From NCBI RefSeq assembly GCF_020037125.1, contig NZ_JAIQDG010000008.1, positions 1 through 64,000 on the forward strand: a stretch of DNA of 64,000 nucleotides, given 5' to 3'. Within the stretch, counting starts at the first letter, position 1, and the number at the start of each line of letters is the position of its first letter. Shown in pieces: positions 57,520 to 64,000 of the stretch. Under the pieces are notes generated by a model. The model was not told the DNA's origin. It was given only the letters and a program-made list of their open reading frames with translations, and did no database searches. Made by a program: the position numbers and the translations under genes. The stretch comes from Myxococcus sp. RHSTA-1-4. GTDB lineage: Bacteria > Myxococcota > Myxococcia > Myxococcales > Myxococcaceae.

Positions 57520-60500
57520 ATGCCCGTCCTCGCCATCGGCAACATCGAGAAGGTCCGTGCGCTCGCGGCCAACGCCCGCATGCTGCTGGTGGGCGGGGCG
57601 CGTGCCTCCGCCGCCAGCCGTGTCACCGCGTACGAGCCGGGCTCCAACAAGGTGCTCTGGAGCACCGAGCTGCCCTCCGCCGTGCTCGCCCTCGCCCTCT
57701 CCGGCGAGCGCTGGGCCGCCGCCGGCGCCGACGGCTCCCTGCACTTCGGCACCCTCTCGGACGGCAAGGCCGACTTCCAGCTCCACGGCGTGCACCCCGG
57801 CGGCGCCACCGCGCTCGCCTCCAGCGCGGACGGGAAGCTCCTCTTCAGCGCCGGCGCGGACGGCTCGGTGCGCGCCTGGGACTGGGAGTCCACGCGCAAG
57901 GTGCATGACTGGAAGGCCTCGCCCCAGCCGCTGCGCGCCGTGGCGGTGGACCCCTCCGGTACGTACGCCGCATGCGGCGGTGACGACGGCGTGGTGCGCT
58001 CCTTCACCGTGGCCACCGGCGCCCGGCGCGACATGCCCGGCCACGAGGGCGCCGTGCGCGCGCTCGCCTTCACCCCTCGCGACGGGCGCCTGGTGTCCGG
58101 CGGCGACGACGGGAAGCTGCGCATCTGGTACCTCGTCGGCGCGGTGGAGTTCGAGGTGCGCGGCGACAAGGACTCCGGCCATGCCGGCTCCGTGCTCGCC
58201 CTCCTCTTCCCGCCCACCCCCGCCGCCGAGCCCGGAGGCGAGGAGCCCTCCGACCGCATCTGGTCCGCCGGCAGCGACGGCAAGGTGAAGGCGTGGCGCC
58301 TGGACGAGCGCCGCAAGCCGCGCACGCTGGACTGCGGCAGCAAGCCCGTGGGCGCGCTCGCCTTCATGCCTCCCGCCAACGCGCGGCAGGCGAAGCAGAT
58401 GCTGGGCTCCGTCTTCGCGGCCGGCGAGGACCGGCGCACGCACCGCTTCGGCATCGCCGTGGACGGCAAGCCCACGGACGACCACGACACCTCCCAGCAC
58501 GGCTTCGACCTGCTGACCGAGTCCCTCAAGGCGGGCCGCCCCAAGCGCGAGTCCGCCGTGCGGGAGGCCGCCGCGCTGGAGGAGACCGAGGCGCTCGACT
58601 TCGTGCTCCAGGTGCTCGGCTCGGACAAGGACGCCGAGGTGCGCCGACTGGCCGCGCAGGAGCTGGCCGCGAAGGGCCGCACCGCCGCCCGCCCCAAGCT
58701 GCGCGAGCGGCTCAACGACGACCACCCCATGGTGCGCAGGGCCGCGCTGGAGGCCCTGGAGAAGCTGGAGACCGAGTCGCCCCTGGCCGCCCCGCGCGCC
58801 GCGCTGGACTCGCGCTTCGCGGACATCCGCGTGGCGGGCCTGGAGCGGCTGGCGAAGCTGGGGGGCGTGTCCCCGCTGGTGCCGGGCCTCATCGCCGGGA
58901 AGCTCGCGGACGGCGAGGCCGCCGTGGGGCTGGCCGCGCTCGACGCCCTCTCCGAGGTGACGCCCGGAGGCAGCACCGAGCCGCTGCGCACCGCCTTCGA
59001 GCGCGGCCCCGCGCACCTCGAGGTGGAGGTGCTCATCCGCGCCGCCGGGGCCGGCCTGCTGGGCCACCCGCAGCTGCAGCCGCTGGCGGCCCGCGCGCTG
59101 GATGACTCGGACGCGGACGTGCGCCGCGTGGCCTTCACGGTGCGCGTGCTGGAGCGCCGCGCCCTGGCCCACGCGCTGGAGTCGCGCGACGAGGACTTCG
59201 CCCGCGCCACCAAGGACGTGGCCCGCCGGCTGGCCCAGCGCGCGCGCCGTGCCCAGGGTGTCACCGGCAACACGCCCCTGACTGACGCGGAGGTGCAGAC
59301 CGCCCGGGACCTGCTGCCCGCGCAGGGCGCCGTCGGTGGCCCGCTGGCCGAGTCCGACCTGGAACCCCTGCTGGCCGCCATGGCCTGCCGCACGCCGGAC
59401 ACGGCGGTGCGGGGGGCTCGCGGCCTGGCGCAGCTCGGAGACGCGCGGGCGCTGGGCGCGCTGCTCCAGCTCTCCCGCGAGCCGGACGCCGCCATCCGCC
59501 GTCAGGCCGCCACCGCCCTCCAGGCCCTCCAGGACCCTCGTGCCCGCGAGCGGCTGGTGTGGATGCTGGACGACGCGGACGCGGACGTGCGCGCCGCGGC
59601 GCTGGAAGCCGTGGTGGCGCTGGACACGGACGCGCCCCTGTCCGCCGCCGAGGCCGCGCTGCGCTCCGGCCACGAGGACGTGCGCGTGCGCGGCCTGGAC
59701 CGGCTGGTGAAGCTGGGCGCGGCGACGCAGGGCGCGGAGCCGCTGCTGGGTGACGCGCTGGAGGACGAGTCCTCCAAGGTGCGCGGCGAGGCCTTCCGCA
59801 CGCTGTGGGCGTGGAACGAGAAGGAGCCCCAGAAGGCGCTGGACCGCGCGCTGGCCGGCCGCTTCCCGGACCTGCGTGGCCGCGCGGTGGAGGTGCTCTC
59901 GCAGCGCGGCACCGAGGACTGGGCGCTGGAGCGGCTGCGCAAGTCCGTGGAGGACCGCGACGCGGGCGTGGCCATGTCCGCGTACGACGCGTGGGTGAAG
60001 CTCGCCGGCAAGGAGAAGCCGGAGCCGCACCTCGCGGCGATTGCCTCCACGCACCCGTCCCTTCGCATCGCCGGCGCGAGGGGCTCCGTCCACGCGCCCG
60101 TCGAGACACTGCGCTCGCCGCTGCTGAAGCTCGTCCAGGACGAGAACGTCGAGGCCGCCGTCGCCGCGCTGGAGGCGCTCGACAAGCTGGTGCCGAAGGA
60201 GAACGGCCCCCTGCTGGCGGGCATCGCCTCGGCGTCGCTGCTCGTGCGCGTGCGCGCCGCGGAGCTGCTGGCCCCGCGCGGCGCCGAGGACATCATCGAG
60301 CCGATGCGGGTCCTCATCACCGACAAGGACCTGGAGCGCCTCTACCCGCCCGCCCTCCTCAACCCGCTGCGCATCCGCGCCTCGCGGGCGCTGGCCTCGC
60401 TGGGCTCGCGGCGGCTGCTCAACTTCTTCGCCACCGTGCTGCTGCCGCACGACCTGGGCGACATCCAGGAGCAGGGCGCCCGGGGCCTCGCCACCGCCAG

Positions 60501-63500
60501 CCGCCGGGGTGACGAGGGCTACCTGCTGGACGCGCTGGGCCACGCCAACGTGGCGGTGCGCTCATGGGCCGCGGACGGCCTGTCGCGCCTGGGTGACACG
60601 CGCGCCCTGCCCGTCCTCACCGGCAACCTCCGCAACGACCACCTGCCCATCCGCCTCGGCGCCATCCTCTCCTTCGCGGCCCTGGGCTCCGAGGGTGACG
60701 GCGGCCTGCTGCACGGCCTGGAGGACCGCGCCCGCGAGGTGCAGGAGATGGTGTTCGCCATCGTCCTCGCCCGCGACTTGCGCGCCAGCCGCCGGGGCGA
60801 GCCGCCCGACCTGCTCACCAGCGCCCTCTCCAGCGGCAGGCCGGAGGTGCGCTACGCCGCCGCCCGCGCGCTGGAATTGCGCACGGAGGCGGACGCGTAC
60901 CGCGCCCACCTGGTGGAGGCCCTGCTGCCGCCGCGCCCGGAGAAGGCCGGAGACATGAAGGAGTGGCCCGCCGAGGAGGACCGCGCGAAGCGCATGGTGG
61001 GGCTCGCCGAGGCCCTCTCCAGCGACCAGCCCGAGCAGCGCTACGCGGCGGCCCAGGTGCTGCTGCTGCGCAACAAGCCGCTGGACTACTTCCGCGAGGC
61101 CCAGAAGGTGGCCCGCCCGCGCACGCTGGAGGCCCCGTGGAAGCCGGAGACGGCGCCCGCCGCCTCGCCCGTGCAGGCCACGCCCGCGAAGAGCTGGCTG
61201 CGCCGCCTCTTCTCCGCCGTGAAGCCGGGTGTGCCGGAAGCCTCGCCCGAGGCGGCCGCCACCGCCGAGCGGCAGCACCTGCGCCGGCTCGCCTTCGGCG
61301 CCTACGTGGGCCTCTTGCGGCAGGTGTCCGCGGGTGATGATGAAGGCCACCGCGTGCGCCGCGACGCGGTGGACCGCGTGGTGAAGCTGACGCAGGAGGG
61401 TCATGCCGGCACACCCGCCGCCGTGGCCGCCCTGCTGCGCGCCCTGGAGGACCCGCACCAGCTGGTGCGCAAGGCGGCGCTGGCCGGCCTCAAGGAGCTG
61501 TTCCCCGCCGGCAGCGACGAGCCGCTGTCCCTCGCCCTGGCCTCGCTGTCCCCGGACGTGGCCCGCGCCGCGCTGGACGAGCTGACGGAACGCGGAGACG
61601 TGGCGAAGCCGCGCATCACCGCCGCGCTCAACTCGCCGCTGGCGGACGTGCGCCGCTATGCCTTCGAATTGCTGGAGAAGCTCAGCCCGCCCGGCAGCCT
61701 GGAGCCGCTGCTGGCCGCGCTGGGCAGCGAGCACGCCGACCTGCGCGTGGGCGTGATTGAGCGGCTGGCCGGTGCCAATGACCCGCGAGTCACCGAGGCG
61801 CTGGGCCGGGCCATGGCCAGCGAGCACGAGGACCTGCGGCTGCGCGCCTCGGAGCTGCTGGCGTGGCGCGGGGATGACCGCGCGGTGGAGGTGCTCGCCG
61901 CCTTCTTGCGCTCGGAGAACGCGGCCGCCGCGAAGCGCGCCATGGAGGCCCTGGCCCGGCTGGCCACGCCCGCCGCCGTGGGCGCCCTGTCCGCCCGGCT
62001 CCAGGCCGCCCCGGATGCCAACGAGCGGCAGCGGCTGGTGGTGGCGCTCGGCAATACCCGCCGCGCCGAGGCCCTGGACGTGCTGGCCCGCCGGTGCCTG
62101 GAGGACGAGTCCCCCGCCGTGCGCGGCACCTGCGTCACCGCCGCCATGAATGTCGCCGGCGCGGACGTGAAGAAGCGCGACGCGGCGCTCGCGGTGCGCT
62201 TCCTGCGGCAGGCGGTGAAGAGCCAGGACGTGGCGGTGCGGCAGGCCGCCGTGCGCGAGCTGGAGTACGGCACCGAGGCCGGCCAGTCCGAGGCGCTGGT
62301 GGGCCTCTTCGCGGACCGCGACGTCACGGTGCGCGCGGAGGCGGTGGCCCGCTACGCGAAGCGCGTCATCGAGCACGGCGCCAGCGTGGAGCCCCTGGAG
62401 GAGGTGCTGCGCGGCGGCGCCCGCGAGCTGATGCTGCCGGCCGCCGAGGGCGTGGCGCACCAGGGACGCGCCAGCGCGCTGCGGCCCCTGCTGCTGTACG
62501 CCCGCGCGGGCGAGGACGGCCAGCGCGAGCGCGCCCTGCTCGCCCTGGGCACGCTGGGCGACGCGCGCGCCCTCTCCGAGCTGGAGACGGTGGCCGCGGG
62601 CGGCACGCCGGAGGCCCCGACGGAGCCCTCCATGATGGCCGCCGCCATCGAGGGCCTCGGGCGCCTCGCCTCGAAGCTGCCGGACGGTGAGGACCGCCGC
62701 CGCGTCGAGGAGAAGGTGGAGGCCGCCGCGGTGGAGGGCACCAGCCTGGACCTGCAAGCGGCCGGCATCCGGGGCCTGCGCGCCATCGGCGGCGAGCGCG
62801 CCCGGGTGAAGCTGGAGGCGCTGCTGGGTGACTCGGGCACGCACCTGTACGTGCGCACGGCCGCGGTGCAGGAGCTGGCGAAGCTGAAGGACCCGGAGTC
62901 GGAGACCGCCCTCGCGCTCACCCTGGACGCCCCCGAGCAGGACCTGCGCCGCGAGGCCCGCAAGGCGCTGGACGTGCTCTTCCCCAGGGAGCGCACGCGG
63001 GTGGAGTTCCACGCCGTGGCCAGCCGCTTCCCGGACATCTCCGAGCCGGCCGCCGCCTACCTGTCCGACGAGGGAGACCCGGCGCTGCTGGTGCCCCGGC
63101 TGGCCACGCTGTCCAACGTGGGCCTGCGGCTGCGGCTGCGGCGGGGACTCGCCCGGCGCGGCGCCCTGCCCGTCCCCGAGGCCGTGGCGCTGCTGGGCCA
63201 CGACAAGCCGGAGGCCCGCGAGGAGGCCGCGCTGCTGGTGGGCACCTGGACGGGTGAGGCCCGCGAGCCGGGCGCGGTGGACGTGGCCGCGCTGTCCCGC
63301 GCGCTGGTGACGGCCGAGCGCCGCACCGCCACCGAGTGGGCCGCCGCGCCCGCCCCGAAGCGCGCCCCGCTGTCCGCCGCCTGGGAGCGCCTGCTGTGGG
63401 CCGGCTCCCGGCTGGGCGCCGCCGCCCTGTCGGACTCCGCGCGCACCCTCCTCCAGGGTGGCGAGGCCGGAGCCCCCGCCCGCGTGCGCCAGGAGGCCGC

Positions 63501-64000
63501 GCGTGTGCTGGGCCGGCTGGGCACCGTGGAGGGCACGCTGCAACCGAAGGGTGCCGCTCCGGCCGGGCCCGTGCTGTCCCATGACAAGGAGCGCGCCGCG
63601 GCGGCCGAGACGCTGCGCGCGGCGCTGGGCGACCCGGACGCGCGGGTGCGCGCGGCGGTGGCGGACGCGCTGGCGAAGCTCGCCCCCGAGCGCGCCGCGG
63701 CCTGGGCGCTGGAGGTAAAGCCCTTCGACCCGGTGGCCCTGGGCCCCACGGGTGACAGGCCGGCGCCGGACGCGCTCACCACGTCCGAGGGCCGCCGCCT
63801 CGCGGTGCCCGCGCTGCTGGGCACCCGCGCCGAGGAGCCGCTGCTGGCCCTGGCCCGGAGCGCGAAGGCCGACGTGAAGCCGGACGCCTATGCCGCGCTG
63901 GGCCGGCTGGGCACGGACACGGCGGCGAAGCTGCTGCACGACGCCGCCTTCGACAACTCGCAACCCGTGGAGCTGCGCAAGGCCGCCTGGCGCGCCCACA
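57520..64000 (+). CDS. Giant WD40-HEAT repeat protein (3' end beyond window)
   Basis: Open without a stop from ATG 57520 (AAGGAG 5 nt upstream) to the window's edge, at least 2160 residues. About residues 1-300 form one WD40-like propeller (e.g. SADGKLLFSAGADGSVRAWD, DGRLVSGGDDGKLRIWYL). The remainder consists of dozens of HEAT repeats of about 30-35 residues (pattern D-x-D-A-x-V-R-x-x-A-x-x-A-L). A less regular stretch near residue 1200 (SPVQATPAKSWLRRLFSAVK) may be a linker. No enzymatic site is visible. It is a cytoplasmic scaffold or adaptor whose repeats may vary in number. Confidence 0.88.
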   Translation, partial: MPVLAIGNIEKVRALAANARMLLVGGARASAASRVTAYEPGSNKVLWSTELPSAVLALALSGERWAAAGADGSLHFGTLSDGKADFQLHGVHPGGATALASSADGKLLFSAGADGSVRAWDWESTRKVHDWKASPQPLRAVAVDPSGTYAACGGDDGVVRSFTVATGARRDMPGHEGAVRALAFTPRDGRLVSGGDDGKLRIWYLVGAVEFEVRGDKDSGHAGSVLALLFPPTPAAEPGGEEPSDRIWSAGSDGKVKAWRLDERRKPRTLDCGSKPVGALAFMPPANARQAKQMLGSVFAAGEDRRTHRFGIAVDGKPTDDHDTSQHGFDLLTESLKAGRPKRESAVREAAALEETEALDFVLQVLGSDKDAEVRRLAAQELAAKGRTAARPKLRERLNDDHPMVRRAALEALEKLETESPLAAPRAALDSRFADIRVAGLERLAKLGGVSPLVPGLIAGKLADGEAAVGLAALDALSEVTPGGSTEPLRTAFERGPAHLEVEVLIRAAGAGLLGHPQLQPLAARALDDSDADVRRVAFTVRVLERRALAHALESRDEDFARATKDVARRLAQRARRAQGVTGNTPLTDAEVQTARDLLPAQGAVGGPLAESDLEPLLAAMACRTPDTAVRGARGLAQLGDARALGALLQLSREPDAAIRRQAATALQALQDPRARERLVWMLDDADADVRAAALEAVVALDTDAPLSAAEAALRSGHEDVRVRGLDRLVKLGAATQGAEPLLGDALEDESSKVRGEAFRTLWAWNEKEPQKALDRALAGRFPDLRGRAVEVLSQRGTEDWALERLRKSVEDRDAGVAMSAYDAWVKLAGKEKPEPHLAAIASTHPSLRIAGARGSVHAPVETLRSPLLKLVQDENVEAAVAALEALDKLVPKENGPLLAGIASASLLVRVRAAELLAPRGAEDIIEPMRVLITDKDLERLYPPALLNPLRIRASRALASLGSRRLLNFFATVLLPHDLGDIQEQGARGLATASRRGDEGYLLDALGHANVAVRSWAADGLSRLGDTRALPVLTGNLRNDHLPIRLGAILSFAALGSEGDGGLLHGLEDRAREVQEMVFAIVLARDLRASRRGEPPDLLTSALSSGRPEVRYAAARALELRTEADAYRAHLVEALLPPRPEKAGDMKEWPAEEDRAKRMVGLAEALSSDQPEQRYAAAQVLLLRNKPLDYFREAQKVARPRTLEAPWKPETAPAASPVQATPAKSWLRRLFSAVKPGVPEASPEAAATAERQHLRRLAFGAYVGLLRQVSAGDDEGHRVRRDAVDRVVKLTQEGHAGTPAAVAALLRALEDPHQLVRKAALAGLKELFPAGSDEPLSLALASLSPDVARAALDELTERGDVAKPRITAALNSPLADVRRYAFELLEKLSPPGSLEPLLAALGSEHADLRVGVIERLAGANDPRVTEALGRAMASEHEDLRLRASELLAWRGDDRAVEVLAAFLRSENAAAAKRAMEALARLATPAAVGALSARLQAAPDANERQRLVVALGNTRRAEALDVLARRCLEDESPAVRGTCVTAAMNVAGADVKKRDAALAVRFLRQAVKSQDVAVRQAAVRELEYGTEAGQSEALVGLFADRDVTVRAEAVARYAKRVIEHGASVEPLEEVLRGGARELMLPAAEGVAHQGRASALRPLLLYARAGEDGQRERALLALGTLGDARALSELETVAAGGTPEAPTEPSMMAAAIEGLGRLASKLPDGEDRRRVEEKVEAAAVEGTSLDLQAAGIRGLRAIGGERARVKLEALLGDSGTHLYVRTAAVQELAKLKDPESETALALTLDAPEQDLRREARKALDVLFPRERTRVEFHAVASRFPDISEPAAAYLSDEGDPALLVPRLATLSNVGLRLRLRRGLARRGALPVPEAVALLGHDKPEAREEAALLVGTWTGEAREPGAVDVAALSRALVTAERRTATEWAAAPAPKRAPLSAAWERLLWAGSRLGAAALSDSARTLLQGGEAGAPARVRQEAARVLGRLGTVEGTLQPKGAAPAGPVLSHDKERAAAAETLRAALGDPDARVRAAVADALAKLAPERAAAWALEVKPFDPVALGPTGDRPAPDALTTSEGRRLAVPALLGTRAEEPLLALARSAKADVKPDAYAALGRLGTDTAAKLLHDAAFDNSQPVELRKAAWRAH

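Noticed and set aside
57484-60543. 1019-aa open frame on the minus strand
   Set aside because: Same artefact, fully antisense to the start of the WD40-HEAT gene, with no domain or ribosome site.
60562-63999. 1145-aa open frame on the minus strand
   Set aside because: It is antisense to the WD40-HEAT gene. It arises because G/C third positions suppress stops on the other strand, and the composition (Arg, Gln, Gly, His) is not protein-like.

Overview
The window looks like a chromosomal segment of a Myxococcaceae-type myxobacterium (Myxococcus, Corallococcus or Pyxidicoccus-like). The case rests on very high GC, near-exclusive G/C in third codon positions with long spurious open frames opposite real genes, an NtrC-type activator, unorthodox sensor kinases, a Reg_prop hybrid kinase, large HEAT and carboxypeptidase-regulatory-repeat proteins, and many lipoproteins. 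I see no rRNA, tRNA, CRISPR array, insertion sequence or phage. The last gene runs off the right edge.

Layout. (1) 74-2759: a small membrane protein, a sigma-54 response regulator and a hemerythrin-like protein. (2) 2767-11797, minus strand: a K+ uptake operon read as porin, 26-aa membrane peptide, kdpF, kdpA, kdpB, kdpC, a possible 63-aa ORF, a short KdpD (sensor plus USP domain only), and a separate HAMP-PAS histidine kinase. There is no kdpE, so the sigma-54 regulator next door is the plausible partner. (3) 12024-24640: secreted Cys-rich and beta-helix lipoproteins, a cytochrome b plus MsrP-like oxidoreductase pair, two alpha/beta hydrolases, a DehI-family protein, a ferritin-like protein, an uncharacterised methyltransferase and an EamA exporter. 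(4) 24869-28135: four genes joined by three ATGA overlaps, namely a small unknown protein, a 6-TM histidine kinase, a class I isoprenoid-synthase-like protein and a methyltransferase related to isoprenoid methyltransferases. (5) 28283-37582: a Gly-rich lipoprotein, a class V aminotransferase, a 985-aa repeat protein and the YhaO/YhaN-type nuclease-ATPase pair. (6) 37583-46000: a cyclic-nucleotide-binding protein behind a good -24/-12 promoter, a divergent MBL/LysR pair, a PlsC acyltransferase lacking an ATG/GTG at its natural start, a second repeat protein whose 3' end is frameshifted, and a scramblase-like protein. (7) 46005-53342: a HEAT-like protein, then a compact toxin cassette (catalytically dead ketosynthase-like protein, AHH nuclease, Imm11-like, Imm49-like), a cupin oxygenase and a gene remnant. 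(8) 53353-64000: a 1309-aa hybrid kinase divergent from a giant WD40-HEAT protein.

The best leads for undescribed biology are the AHH toxin cassette carrying a Cys-less ketosynthase-like partner (48803-52217), the four-gene coupled operon (24869-28135), the extended kdp operon, and the sigma-54-driven cNMP-binding acyltransferase-like protein (37969-39585). Family assignments come from motif recognition by eye. No database search was possible.
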